Of a DNA stretch of 64,000 nt, positions 11,742 to 22,690 are shown piece by piece (the first letter of the stretch is position 1; every line of letters starts with the position of its first letter). The position numbers and the translations under genes are program-made. Below the pieces are notes generated by a model. The model saw only the letters and a program-made list of their open reading frames with translations. It was not told the DNA's origin and did no database searches. The stretch comes from Pelobates cultripes (lineage: Eukaryota > Chordata > Amphibia > Anura > Pelobatidae): contig OW240924.1 of assembly GCA_933207985.1 (NCBI GenBank), positions 70,550,742 through 70,614,741 of the forward strand. The letters run 5' to 3'.

Positions 11742-12785
11742 TATGCCAGTGTATGTGTGTGTATGTGTATGAATGCCAGTGTATGAATGCCAGTGTATGT
11801 GTGTGTATGCCAGTGTATGAATGCTAGTGTATGAATGCCAGTGTATGTGTGTGTATGCCAGTGTCTGAATGCCAGTGTATGTGTGTCTGAATGCCAGTGT
11901 ATGAATGCCAGTGTGTGTATGCCAGTGTATGTGTGTGCCAGTGTATGAATGCCAGTGTGTGTATGCCAGTGTATGTGTGTGCCAGTGTGTGTGTATGAAT
12001 GCCAGTGTGTGTATGCCAGTGTATGTGTGTGTGTATGCTGGTGTATGAATGCCAGTGTATGTGTGTGTATGCCAGTGTCTGAATGCCAGTGTATGTGTGT
12101 CTGAATGCCAGTGTATGAATGCCAGTGTGTGTATGCCAGTGTATGTGTGTGCCAGTGTGTGTGTATGCCAATGCCAGTGTATGTGTATGCCAGTGTATGT
12201 GTGTGTGTATGCTGGTGTATGAATGCCAGTGTATGTGTGTGTGTATGCCAGTGTCTGAATGCCAGTGTCTGAATGCCAGTGTCTGAATGCCAGTGTATGT
12301 GTATGTATGCCATTGTGTATGCCAGTGTATGTGTGTGCCAGTGTGTATGCCGGTGTATGAATGCCAGTGTATGCCAGTGTGTGTATGCCAGTGTATGTGT
12401 GTATGAATGCCAGTGTATGTGTGTATGTATGCCAGTGTGTGGATGCCAGTGTATGTGTATGTATGTATGCCAGTGTATGAATGCCAGTGTATGTGTGTGT
12501 GTATGCCAGTGTGTGTATGCCAGTGCATGTGTGTGTATGCCCATGTATGCCAGTGTATGTGTGTGTGTATGTATGCCAGTGCGTGTATGCCAGTGTGTGT
12601 CTGTATGCATGCCTGTGTGTGTCTGTATGTATGTATGCCTGTCGGTATGTATGTATATATCAATATGCAGTATGTATATGTATGTTTGTCAGTATGTATG
12701 TCTGCTTGTATATGTGTGTGTGTCTCAGCATCTCCCTATGCATGTGTGTATGTCTGTTTCAGTATTTGTATCTGTTAGTGTGTGT
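11742..12785 (+). repeat. TGTATGCCAG minisatellite inside hAT
   Basis: Roughly 1 kb of variable units built from 'tgtatgccagtg', 'tatgaatgccag' and 'tgtgtgtg', grading into looser TATG/TGTC repeats after about 12600. Confidence 0.92.
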
Positions 12786-12886
12786 GTATTCCTGTGGGCG
12801 GGATTTGGAGGCAGGCTTGAAGGGGGGCCCAGACCTTGAGCTGTGTTAGGGGCCCCAAAATTTCTGATGGTGGCCCTGGCGCTTTC

Positions 12887-13115
12887 TATGTTGTTTATGG
12901 CCGGAATCATGTGGTTCTTCCATCTGCATTCACCTTGCGGGGCATGCCAGTTCTGGATGAGCATTTGGCCGGTTTAAGCACTACCTGGGAGCAGGTTCAG
13001 CGTTCTTTGGTAGATTCTGCTGCTGCTTGTCAAAAGGTTCAGGCTGACAAACATCACAGAGCTGCTCCATCCTATGTTGTGGGGGAAAAGGTTTGGCTTT
13101 CTACTCGTAACATCC
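12887..13115 (+). pseudogene. pol of copy 1: integrase C-terminal part, truncated
   Basis: Continues the integrase in the same frame after the hAT insertion (YVVYGRNHVVLPSAF..., then a basic GEKVWLSTRNI stretch). It stops where the inverted copy begins at 13116. Any C-terminal chromodomain, expected in sushi-type chromoviruses, has been lost, so its presence cannot be judged. Confidence 0.85.
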
Positions 13116-13268
13116 TGTCATGGTAGTTTACCCCTACACGCAAGATTTAATCCAACAATTGACAGATAGAGCAGATACGACTCACCGGACCTTAGAATGG
13201 CCGGACTCGCCGTATAGCAGAGAATAGACAGAGTCAAGAACAAGCCGAGGTCAAGGGAACAAAGAGAC
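13116..13268 (-). repeat. 3' LTR fragment of copy 2
   Basis: On the + strand begins TGTCATGGTAG and matches 15289-15441 closely, through AAAGAGAC. It is only the terminal ~153 bases of the LTR. It is fused to reverse-transcriptase sequence at 13269, a deletion or template-switch junction. Confidence 0.85.
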
Positions 13269-14398
13269 ATTAATATGTCGTCCAAGTACACTATCACAAA
13301 TGAGTGAATGAACTCTCGTAAGACGTCATTAATAAATTCTTGAAACACTGCTGGGGCGTTACAAAGACCGAATGGCATCACAGTATACTCGTAATGACCA
13401 CTCCTAGTATTGAATGCAGTTTTCCACTCATGGCCCTTTTTTATACGTATGAGATTGTATGAACCTCTAAGGTCCAATTTAGTAAACACAGTAGCTTGTT
13501 TAAGCCTGTCGAATAATTCCGTGATTAATGGTATAGGTTAAGCATTTTTTATAGTGATTTTATTTACACCCCTATAATCAATACAAGGTCTTAAATCGCC
13601 CTCCTTCTTCGACACAAAGAAGAACACTACCCCTGCCGGAGAAGAGGATCTCCTTATAAATCCATTTTGTAGAGATTCTTTAATATATTCCTCCATGACA
13701 CGATTTTCTTGAGGAGACAAAGGATACACCTTGCCTTTGGGAGGTATAGTGCCAGGCAATATATCAATAGCACAATCGTAGGGTCTATGAGGCGGTAATT
13801 TTTCAGCCTCCCTTTTATCGAAGACAGACTTAAGACACATGTACTGAGGAGGTATAACAGTAGACAAAGGAGGAGTAGTAGGAACATTAATAGAATTCAA
13901 AGGGGTGATTTTAATTATACAAGGCTCTTGGCAGGTTTCACTCCAAGATACTATTTGTCCTGACTCCCAGTCAAAAATGGGATTGTGAGAACGTAACCAT
14001 GGGTACCCTAACACAATGTGAGAGGAAGGAGAGGTGATGACCTGAAACCGAATGGTTTCTGAGTGTAACATCCCTGTATACATATGCAACGGTTCAGTTT
14101 CATGTGTGATAACTGGGGAGCATAATGGTTTACCATCTATGGCCTCAACGGCCATGGGTGTCTTCTTCTCTCTAATGGGTATTTTGTTTTTCCTAACAAA
14201 TCTAGAGTCTATGAAATTCTCAGCTGCCCCGGAATCAACCAGGGCTAGTATGTTTCTTGCTATACAATTATTCTCCAGATGCAGAGAAACAGGGAGAAGT
14301 AGTCGATTAAGAGGCAATTTTGGGGACTTAGATATCACACCCAAGGCCAGTCCCCTATATGGCCTTAGGTGCGATAGTTTTCCAGAAGCACGGGACAT
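13269..14398 (-). pseudogene. pol of copy 2: protease and RT, truncated after YLDD
   Basis: A - strand frame from 14398 to 13538 carries the protease ([12 protein letters not shown]) and the RT N-terminal region without interruption, ending at a TAA that replaces a tyrosine codon. RT then continues at 13489 with KLDLRGSYN and [15 protein letters not shown], and ends at the catalytic YLDD just before the junction at 13269. One nonsense codon plus the deletion inactivate it. Confidence 0.88.
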
Positions 14399-15275
14399 TC
14401 TTTTAGCATATGACCCTTCTTACCACAGTATAGGCAAAGTCCCTCCTTTCTCCTATACAATTTTTCAGCATCAGAGAGTTTGGTAACCCATAATTGCATG
14501 GGTTCCTCCTTTGATACCTTTGAACTCTCAGGATTAGCAACTCTAGGAGTATTTCACGTAGCAAAACGTCTATCCTATTCTTAGTATAGAGTCTATCACG
14601 AATCCTATTATCTATATCAATAAGATAGTCGATAAGGTCCTCTAATGGGATAGGAAGATCCCTAGCTGCTACCTCATCCAATATAGTATCAGATAGACCT
14701 TCCATGAATGCTGTAGTTAGCCCATTGTTGGTCCAATCTACCTGAGAAGCAAGGGTACGAAACTGAATAGAATTATCAGCAACAGACCTAGAACCCTGTT
14801 TAATTCTCATTAATGCCCTGGTGGCATTCTTTGACCTTTTAGTTGTGTCAAAGGTTCTACGAAAAGCCGCAAGGAAGCTATCGAAATTATGCACCATAGG
14901 TCCATTAGCCTCCCAAATAGGATTTGCCCACTCAAGTGCTTTATCAGTAAGTTGGTGCATAAAGAATCCAACTTTAGACCTGTCAGTGGGAAAGGAACGT
15001 GGATACATCTCAAAGTGGAATTCCACTTGATTAATAAATCCCCTGCAAGACTTAGCATCCCCTCCATACCTAGGTGGAGGGGTTAAATGTGCAGAAGCAT
15101 TAGGCATGGTGGATACATCTGGAACAAGGGGTGCAGTAGGAATTGGTACTGTTACCGGAGTAGTTCTAGATAAGAGTGTCTGGAGGGCCTGAGCTATCTG
15201 ATCCATACGGTGATCCTGCTCTGCAAATCTAGCCTCATGAGAAGCCAATTGCTGACTTAAATCTGCGGGGTCCAT
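14399..15275 (-). pseudogene. gag of copy 2, nearly open
   Basis: Starts at the ATG complementary to 15275-15273 (MDPADLSQQLASHEARF). It stays open through the capsid-like region (WANPIWEANGP, FRRTFDTTK, FRTLASQVDW, ILDEVAARDLP) for about 225 codons. A frameshift near 14580 moves the rest out of frame. A CCHC zinc knuckle (CLYCG..GHM..CP) is readable in another frame around 14395-14445. The style is that of sushi/PEG10-type Gag proteins. Identity to any named element was not computed. Confidence 0.87.
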
Positions 15276-15288
15276 GGCCCTATCATAA
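15276..15288 (-). other. Primer-binding site of copy 2
   Basis: In sense orientation TTATGATAGGGCC, directly next to the LTR edge at 15289. It is complementary to the LTR motif GCCCTATC. In this copy that motif reads GCCCTATCGTGG (sense) at 15604-15615. Confidence 0.55.
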
Positions 15289-15683
15289 TGTCACGGTAGT
15301 TTACCCCTACACGCAAGATTTAGTCCAACAATCGAAAGATAGAGTAGATACGACTTACCGGACCTTAGAATGGCCGGACTCGCCGTATAGCAGAGAATAG
15401 ACAGAGTCAAGAACAAGCCGAGGTCAAGGGAACAAAGAGACTGCAAGAACAAAAACTAGCCAAGGTCTTGTACACAGTAGTCAGTAAGCCGGCAAACAAG
15501 ACAAAACAGGGATAGAGAGATAAACGGAGTCAGATACAAAGCCAAGGTCAAGCACGAAAATCACAACTGAACATAACAAGCGCTAAAGGGAACTGAAACA
15601 GAAACCACGATAGGGCAGGGAGTTAAGGGAGAGGTAAGTATAAATTCCCTAAACTTTACTTTGATTGGCCCCTGTCATATCCA
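15289..15683 (-). repeat. 5' LTR of copy 2, truncated in U3
   Basis: Edge TGTCACGGTAG at 15289. A TATA-like ATTTATAC (sense) near 15638-15645 lies about 28 bases upstream of the GCCCTATC motif. It differs from the copy-1 LTR in the last ~75 bases and in the middle, so it represents a related subfamily. It lacks the outermost ~230-270 bases of U3. Confidence 0.85.
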
Positions 15684-15936
15684 TTTTTCGTGCTTGACCT
15701 TGGCTTTGTACCTGACTCTGTTTTTCTCTTTATCCCTGCTTTGTCTTGTTCGCCAGTTTCCTGACTCCTGTGTACCAGTCCTTGGCTAGTTCTTGTTTAC
15801 GCTGTCTCTCTGTTCCCTTGACCTCGGCTCGTTCTTGACTCTGTCTTTTCCTGTCCACGTCAAAGTCCGGCCATTCTAAGGTCCGGTAAGACGTATATTG
15901 TTTTCTTGTCTCTCGTTGGACTATACTACCGTGACA
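15684..15936 (+). repeat. 3' LTR of copy 1, 5'-truncated
   Basis: Matches 6985-7264 nearly base for base (TTTTCGTGCTTGACC... CTACCGTGACA). It lacks the internal ~18-20 bases present there near 7237-7256. Its right edge is followed by CCCAG, the duplication seen left of the 5' LTR. Confidence 0.85.
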
Positions 15937-16150
15937 CCCAGTTGCTTGTGCAATAAAGAGGGACCTGGCACAGTGTTCCCCCATGGTGGGGAACACAAAT
16001 AACTAAAATGGGGGGGACATAGTGCCCCACCGCACCTCCACCTGTGACCCATGGCTGGGGGCTATTAATATAAACGGGGGACCTAATACCTAATGTCCCC
16101 CCTGGTCCCCACCCATGAGCAGCGGGTGGGGACCCTAATATCCCCCCCAG
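15937..16150 (+). repeat. Right part of the unclassified repeat hosting the retrotransposon
   Basis: GC-rich text with runs of GGGGGG and CCCCCC and phrases such as 'ctggtccccacccatg', apparently the continuation of 6361-6635. No coding capacity. Confidence 0.4.
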
Positions 16151-16545
16151 CAGGGCCAGATTAAGAGCCCAGTGGGCCTGGTGCTGACAATTATGAGGGG
16201 CCTAAGTACAGAATCTTATCGACCAAAAACCCTAAAACAGTCATACCTGTCAAGCATTATGTTTCTGGTGGAGATGTTGCCAGAGGGAAACTCATAGGAT
16301 GCAGTTATAAAAAAACTCAGATTCTCTTAAAATATGCTAATCTCTCTCTAATTCATGCTAAATCCATGCCCCCTAATAGCAGTGTCCAGTGAAGCAGGAA
16401 GTCAATGGGCGGTGTAAAAGGGTGTGCCACTGACGTGGATCATGTAACCAGAACTTCCGAAAGGGCCGAACATGCCCAAAAAGGAGGCGTGTCTGCCCAA
16501 AGAATTGGAAGGCTAGCCTGGCATGAATGCATGTCAAATGGAAGG
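16151..16545 (+). mobile_element. hAT fragment (same family as 23219-25871)
   Basis: Starts with the terminal repeat CAGGGCCAGATTAAGAG and follows the left ~380 bases of the larger element at 23219, including the segments around 'gtgccactgac' and 'ggcatgaatgcatgtca'. The right end is missing. Confidence 0.75.
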
Positions 16546-17282
16546 GAAGGATAAGCGTTAAAATATCTGACTAGGGAAGGTTATATGTATAAAGGCGGCT
16601 GCTAACCCCAAAAGTAGGTATCCATCTAGTCATACTAATGGAAATGAAACACAAAAAAACAGAGCAAGTTAGAGGTAGTGCCACAATATGGAGAAATATA
16701 GAATAAGCAAATAAATAGAAACAATTAGGAAGATATAAAATAGCACACACGTATATTATGAAGTCCCAAGAGGAGCAAAAAAAAGTCCAATATATGAAAG
16801 TCCAAAGTTATAGTATGGAAATACACTTGCAAAAAGTGCTTGTCCAACAGAATGTCTACATGATTCCTCAATGGGAGTACCAGGGTAAGTTCAGCAGTGG
16901 AATCCATATGAAACAACTGGGGAAAAAAGGAATAATAGGGTATTATGTTGTGTATCTGAATAAGATATAGTCCTACTCATGTTTTATGGAGCTGTAACTA
17001 GCTCCAGTATGAATGGCATACAGTGGTACAATCCCCACTTGCAAGGATACGTGAGAGTAGTGTCTTTGTAGTATGAGGACCATAAAATATAAAAAAAGAA
17101 AAAGAAACACAATAGTGCTTTCTATATAAAATATTGGAAGGCTAAAAAATGAAGAACGTACTCACATTTGCCAGAGCAGGCGAACTGCTCGATGGTTAGG
17201 GCATGAGTGGTATTATCACCACCAAGGATATCTTGAGAGTGGTACTCATTGGAGCTATAAAACAGGCAGTTTGAGATCTATG
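16546..17282. other. Unclassified sequence
   Basis: A-rich DNA without domain-bearing frames. The part 17085-17160 (A-rich, then 'cacaatagtg') loosely resembles 21815-21880, which hints at a dispersed repeat I cannot name. Confidence 0.3.
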
Positions 17283-18222
17283 GAGCAATCATAGGATCTG
17301 TGAGGGGGTAGCGTATCAGCGTGACTTTTATTAAACACTTCTTTAACCTCCCTATAATGCACAGGAATTTCGGTAGACTGAGGAGTAGGAGAAGGTAGAT
17401 TAACGATACCCACTCTTTTAGGTGGTAATTAAAGGCTGAGAGAGTGGTCTCCCATCAATGGCCTCGACGGCCAGGGGTGATGATCTCTCCTTGATGGGTA
17501 GGAAGTGTTTACTGGCAAATTGTATATCGATAAAGTTTTCTGCAGCACCTGAGTCAATCAGGGCGTTACACATAAAATGTATCTCATCATAATGAGCAGC
17601 AACACTAAGGAGAAATCTACTTTGGGTAGTACCAGGGGATATATACATCCCCTAATGGTTCTTAGGTGCGTAATTTTTCCGGACGTATGGGACAAGCAAT
17701 TCTTGTGTGTCCTTCCTTGCCACAGTATAAGCAGAGGCCCTCTTTTCTCCTAAACTGCTTCTCTACCTCTGACAGTCTGCATAGGTTCAGGTTCAGACTG
17801 TACAGAAGGGCCAGGGACAACAGGATTGGATAAGCGAGGTGCCAGTGTCATATTCATACGTCTGGTTCTATTTCTAGTTATCTCCCTGTTCCTAAGTCGG
17901 TTATTGATATGCATCACATAAGTGATGTATTCATTTAACCTCCCTGGTAGTTCTTTGGCTGCAATTTGTCAAGGATAGCTTTGGATAATCCCTCTGCAAA
18001 TGCAGTGATTAATCCGTTATTAGTCCAGTCTACCTCAGAAGCCAAGGTGCGGAATTCTATGGCATACTCTGAGACAGAACAGTTCCCTTGTTCGATACGC
18101 ATCAGGGCAGTGGAAGCGTTGTTCTCCCTTCCTATTGGTTCAAACTTTAATATGAATTCCACAAGGAATTCTTGGTAATTATGGGCAATAGTCCTATCAC
18201 TTATCCATAATGGATTGGCCCA
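17283..18222 (-). mobile_element. Diverged Ty3/gypsy internal fragment (copy 3)
   Basis: In sense: a Gag capsid segment (18222-17935) with WANPLW, FRTLASEVDWTNNG and AILDKL. Next comes a CCHC knuckle CLYCGKEGHTRIACP near 17750-17690, then the protease [12 protein letters not shown] (17648-17418). It ends in the linker before RT (LPPHRSYDC) at 17283. Relative to copies 1 and 2 it shares the motifs but is clearly a different subfamily. No LTR or primer site is left. Frameshifts separate the blocks. Confidence 0.87.
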
Positions 18223-20203
18223 ATATATATATTAAAATTGCTTAAATGTTTCATTACAATAAAAATACCTGGAATGCCACTTTAGGCAAACAAACAAGGA
18301 CCTTTAACAAGGGGGTGTCTGTAACATGGCTTATTGAATAATAATTAAGAAATTGTTAAAGTGGTTGATATGTCGCTAAAATTTATAATGTTGATAATTG
18401 TGTATTACATATGATTTTTTTTTTTTTGTAGGTGAACCTTACATTGTATTTTTTGAGGTGGACCTTACATTGTAAAGGAGCTTAGAGGACGTTTAAAGAA
18501 CTATTACCACTTATGCTTCTTAGATTGTGACGGTGCAAATAATTAGCTGTGTCTGTACATCTTCATTCCATTACAGCTTCAGTTATCTCTTTTTGCAATA
18601 TTACAAGAGACAAGCATAGCTTCACTCTGGTCTGTTCAAGATTTCAGATGGTATGTGTAAACTTCACAACCTTCTAAGTGTCTTGTACAGCGATTCTCAA
18701 AGCTATATTTATAATAGAGTTTGTACAGCAGCCGTGTACATGCAAAGCCATTTGTTACTATTTAAAATCATGAATGAAATTACTCTTCAAGCTAACATCA
18801 GAACGAAGTAATCTGTAAACCACATATAATTCACTTTGTAATATTTATTTTACTTATATTTTTATATTCTAATATATAAAAAGGTGACGGTGCTCAAGCC
18901 TGATAGGCTGCTTTGAAACATGTATGTAATCTAATACCTATAACATTTAAGGCAAATTGAGGGCTGCCCAAAACACGAGATCTGCTTGTTGCTTGTGGGA
19001 ATCACATATCGGAATCATGAGCTTCTAATTCCACTGGAGAAGGTATCTCTAATCAAGGAATTCATTATTTAACTATCTATAGCATTTGTCATAGGATACC
19101 GTGCACCAATTGAGCCATGTGACCTTGTAAATTCTAAGTCTATTGCCAACTGGAAAGAAACTCATTTGTAAGAATATAGGGTATCTCTTTCAGAAGAGGA
19201 CCTAGATGTCCTCTTTGGGGGCAGCTTCAGAACTTTTGAATAGCTCAGAGATGCAAATCTGTGTAATCAAGAGATTAAATATATTTATGCTGCCAAGACA
19301 AATCAGCACTGACATTTGTTATGGAAAAAGTCCAGATCAGCAAATCTTGCTGAACAACCTTGTGCAAATATAGTAGCCGGAGACCGTGCCAGGCAGAAAG
19401 GCACCGGCCAGACTGCTGTGAGGTTAACCCGTTATTGGCAGCCAAGATTAAAAGTGAGCAACCTAGTTTGCATTGTGTAAATAAGGGGATTTTTGACACT
19501 TAATCAGTTAATGGAATCTCTCAAAGTTGTGGTTCTATTCTTCTGAATAACGAAAAATCTGGACTGCCAGAGAACGCAGACTGTGCTAATTATAATACGT
19601 CCACAAATCTCTCTTCTGAAAACAGAACATTAGTCTCCATTCCTTGTTCATATTGTGCCTCATTATTTCAGTGAATTTGTCTTTGAGAGATGAGGCCGAT
19701 GTCCTTCTGGCTCACTGTTATTCTTTCTCTCACTCTATATAATACAAGCTGTCTTTTTTGTCTGCGCCGTTCTCTCCTTTTCTCATTGTTACAGTCTTTT
19801 TTTGCATTTTGTTTTTCTTGTTATTGGCTACATCTGTGGCTGTTTTTTTTCCTCATTTCAATTCCCTATGTATTCTGGGAATGTGCCATAAAAAATAAAA
19901 AAAACTGTCTCATAGGCATGATAGACCTGCTTGCTTTCTACAAAAAGATAAGCATGACTGGGCGATACAAGTCATTCTGCACAACTTGAATTCCATGCTC
20001 CCATACAATAAAGAGTGTAATTATGATTTGGACTAAGAATAATCAGAGGCAGGGTTCTAAATTTTAACTCAGCACTATGTATATGTATGTAATGGTAGCA
20101 TAGCACTTCAAATTTGAAACCCTGATCAGCGACATTTTTAAATGGAGATAACTTCTGGTACAGTTATATTCTGGGTTCCAAGGTATGTTGAATTTAATCC
20201 TTA
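18223..20203. other. Intergenic sequence, nothing recognised
   Basis: AT-rich DNA. No exon, RNA gene or assignable repeat was seen. The 19690-19989 frame is hydrophobic only because of T-rich composition. Confidence 0.4.
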
Positions 20204-20211
20204 TTTAGACT

Positions 20212-21499
20212 CAGGGCCGTCTATAATATGATTAGGACCCTGGGCAATGCATTTTCTTGGGCCCCATGGGCCCTGTCCCTGCCACTGCCTCACCCCCCAA
20301 TTACGCCCAACCCGCAATCACACTGACAGACGTACTGGCACATACACACACAGACAGACATTAAAACATTCACAGATACATACTGACACACACAGTCACT
20401 ACACACAAATATATACTGGCAGACATACTGACACACACACATACATACATACACAGACACATACATTAACAGATATACTGACACACACACAAACACATAC
20501 ACTGACAGATATACTAAAACACACAGACACATACACTGACAGACACATTGACACACACACACAGGCATACTGACATACACCCTGACACACACAGGCATAC
20601 TGACATATACACAGACAGACGTAATGGCTGATACAGACAGACATTAAAACATTCACAGATATATACTGACACACACATACACTGACATACAAATATATCC
20701 TGGCAGACATACTGACACACACACAGACATACATACATACACACACAGACACATACACTGACAGACATACTGACTGACACACATACACACACAGACATAC
20801 TTACATACACACACAGACATACTGACACACAAAGACATGCTGACACACACATACAGACATACAGACAGACGTACTGGCACATACACACAGACAGACATTA
20901 AAACATTCACAGATACATACTGACACACACATACACTGACACACAAATATATCCTGGCAGACATACTGACACACACATACACACACACAGAGACATACCT
21001 ACATACACACACACAGACATACTGACACACACACACAGACATACACACACACACAGACCTACTGACATACATTTAGCCACCCTCCAGGTTCTTACCTTTT
21101 CCTGGAGGGTGGTTTCCCTGGTCCAGTGGCAGGCTGAGGCAGATGGGAGTTCTCCTCTGGAACTCCCCTCCTCCCTGCCTTCCTCCTTCCGCGCGGCCAT
21201 TATCTCCGGTGGGAGGAAGTGACGTCACTTCCTCCCAGCCGGCTGCAGAACCGGAAGAGGGGCCCGGTCGCGCTGTTTAAGCGCCACAGCGCCCGACCGG
21301 GCCCCTGCTGACACATGCTCCCCGGGTGGCCCTTAGTGCATGGGCCACCCGGGGAGCCTCCTCAGTGTGCGGGAGCCGCACCGCCCGGTCCATAGGGGCT
21401 GCGCAAATCGCGGGGCCCACAGAGCAGCTGCTCTGGGCCCCCAGGAGCAACTGGGCCCGGGGAAGCTGCCCCGTTTGCCCCGCGTTAAAGACGGCCCTG
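20212..21499 (-). mobile_element. Non-autonomous hAT element with CA array
   Basis: Terminal inverted repeats CAGGGCCGTCT (20212) and AGACGGCCCTG (ending 21499). Perfect 8-bp duplication TTTAGACT at 20204-20211 and 21500-21507. The GC-rich module (21085-21480) holds the CGACCGGGCC motif, a perfect 26-bp palindrome at 21211-21236 and a CCACTGGACC...AAGGTAAG segment on the - strand. It is the same family as 10883-12878 but in opposite orientation. An ~750-base CACA/TGACA array (20322-21075) fills the rest. No transposase is encoded. Confidence 0.92.
20322..21075 (+). repeat. CACA/CTGACA minisatellite inside hAT
   Basis: Tandem array of units such as 'catactgacacacaca' with higher-order copies: segments around 'cattaaaacattcacagatac' recur at about 20359, 20640 and 20897. 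The reverse-strand cysteine/valine-rich frames are artefacts. Confidence 0.9.
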
Positions 21500-21507
21500 T
21501 TTAGACT

Positions 21508-22400
21508 ATGTGACAATATAGTATAACCAATCAATAACGCTTTCTGATTTTAAACTAGAATTGCAAGATAGTTTCAAAAATAATCATAATTCAAATTTAA
21601 CATTACTGCTGGTAATGCCACTCAAGTTAAAAAAATGTTTACCGACTTTAAACCAGATGAAAAAACAAACACACAGTCAAGCACTAGTAAGCGAACTTGT
21701 GGTGTAAAGTAGACAACAGAGAACCTGGCCAGCGTTCTCTCTTCAGTGGACGATATAATTTGAATTTATGGTGGGAGTCGCGCCACAGATGTTCTCATCA
21801 TTATAAGATATAAAAGATACAAAAAGAAAAAAACAAGAAAAAAACAAAGAGAACCCAATAGTGTAGTACCATCTGACAAATTAGGCGAATGTAATAAAGA
21901 AAGGCACTTACAATTTTAGAAGCAACGACTAGCTCTAATAAATGGTGGTATAAACCCTGCTTGTCAGCATAAGTGTGTTTCTTACTTAATGATTGGTCCT
22001 CAGCAGGAAATGAAATAGAACAGCATTCAGGCATACAGTCTTCTTTCCCATACATACAAAGACACAGATATAATACACAAAGTGTTCCCTCTATACAGTG
22101 TATCATTAGGCACCAACAAAAAAAAAGAGCTCTGTGTATTTACAGCAAAAATTATAGATAAAAAACCACTGTAAACAGTGTTTGACTGCTCACAAAAATT
22201 TTGCTTAGAGGTAACATTAGTCGTATTATAACTGATTTAAAGGGTTGAGGACAAGTGCTATCCACACATAACAATATTATATGAAAGAGTAATTGGGTTT
22301 TTAAAAGTAATGAAATATACCCTAGGCAATATTTAACCATGCCTGTATGTTCCAAAACGTAACTATTGCTGTATTCCACTCACTAAATAATTTCCTCTGT
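21508..22400. other. Unclassified sequence upstream of a hairpin repeat
   Basis: No coding exon recognised. A-rich text at 21800-21900 suggests part of a dispersed amphibian repeat that may continue into 22401-22690, but I cannot set its left edge. Confidence 0.35.
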
Positions 22401-22690
22401 TTTCTCTTCCAGGAAGTCCATGTAACGCGTTCACCTAAAAGACAAGAATCCGTGACAACGGTATTAATAGTACTGCTATTTGTATTGTTCGTTTTGATCG
22501 GTACAGAGTTTAAAGGGTGTATTTTGTTTGTATTACTGTATTGTTATTTTTTGTCCCTGAAGAAGTCCACATATAGTGGAAGAAACGCGTTAGACCATAT
22601 CTTTTATATATATTCCATTTTGGAATATTGTTTTTAATATTCATTTGAACAAAATAAAGAAATTTTTTTAGGAAGCTGAACATTCAGTTT
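22401..22690 (+). other. Hairpin-GAAACG dispersed repeat, best hammerhead-like copy
   Basis: CTGAAGA (22557-22563) is followed by a stem TCCAC (22566-22570) pairing with GTGGA (22576-22580), then AGAAACGCG. This matches the CUGANGA - stem II - GAAA order of a hammerhead ribozyme core, with N7 = A. An AATAAA-type signal (near 22653) and A/T-rich tail follow. An ACGCG also occurs near 22424. Known biology: Penelope-like retroelements carry minimal hammerheads. The assignment here is inference. Confidence 0.4.

Larger units (their letters stand above)
10883..12878 (+). mobile_element. Non-autonomous hAT element inserted in the integrase
   Basis: Terminal inverted repeats CAGGGCCGCCATC (10883-10895) and GATGGTGGCCCTG (12866-12878). 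Flanked by a perfect 8-bp duplication GCGCTTTC (10875-10882 and 12879-12886), the hAT hallmark. Contents: a GC-rich module of about 430 bases present twice in tandem, about 1 kb of TGTATGCCAG-type minisatellite, then a short 3' end. It encodes no transposase. The long frames with HTHTLAYTHW-like repeats on the - strand are artefacts of the minisatellite. Removing the element plus one duplication (2004 bases) leaves the integrase frame open. The insertion is therefore younger than the retrotransposon. Confidence 0.92.
13116..15683 (-). mobile_element. Ty3/gypsy copy 2, inverted and internally deleted
   Basis: Same family as copy 1 but on the - strand. In sense order: 5' LTR (15683-15289, lacking the first part of U3), primer site, gag, protease, RT up to the YLDD site, then an abrupt junction at 13268/13269 into the end of a 3' LTR (to 13116). 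RNase H, integrase and most of the 3' LTR are deleted. The outer junction at 15683/15684 abuts a sense-oriented LTR fragment. The coding part is less damaged than in copy 1. Confidence 0.88.
6636..15936 (+). mobile_element. Ty3/gypsy (sushi-like) LTR retrotransposon, copy 1, with nested insertions
   Basis: Begins TGTAGCGGTA at 6636 and ends TACCGTGACA at 15936. Both ends are flanked by CCCAG (6631-6635 and 15937-15941), a 5-bp target duplication typical of Ty3/gypsy integrases. Order on the + strand: 5' LTR, primer-binding site, gag, protease, reverse transcriptase, RNase H, integrase, then the 3' LTR. A hAT element (10883-12878) splits the integrase. A second, inverted copy of the same family (13116-15683) replaces everything between the integrase C-terminus and the 3' LTR. 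Gag and pol contain stops and frameshifts, so the element is dead. The sushi/PEG10-type assignment rests on the Gag style, the protease [10 protein letters not shown] and the self-priming layout. Confidence 0.9.

Noticed and set aside
11474..12663. Very long - strand frames (279-378 codons) rich in His/Thr/Trp repeats
   Set aside because: They are read from the TGTATGCCAG minisatellite of a hAT element. A repeat unit without stop codons gives long frames by itself.
20247..21072. Cys/Val-rich and Thr/His-rich frames over the CACA array
   Set aside because: Artefacts of the tandem repeat inside a hAT element; no unique protein sequence.
22347..22637. Exon after TTCTCTTCCAG at 22411
   Set aside because: The following frame runs through the dispersed hairpin repeat and becomes T-rich; it is better explained as repeat sequence.
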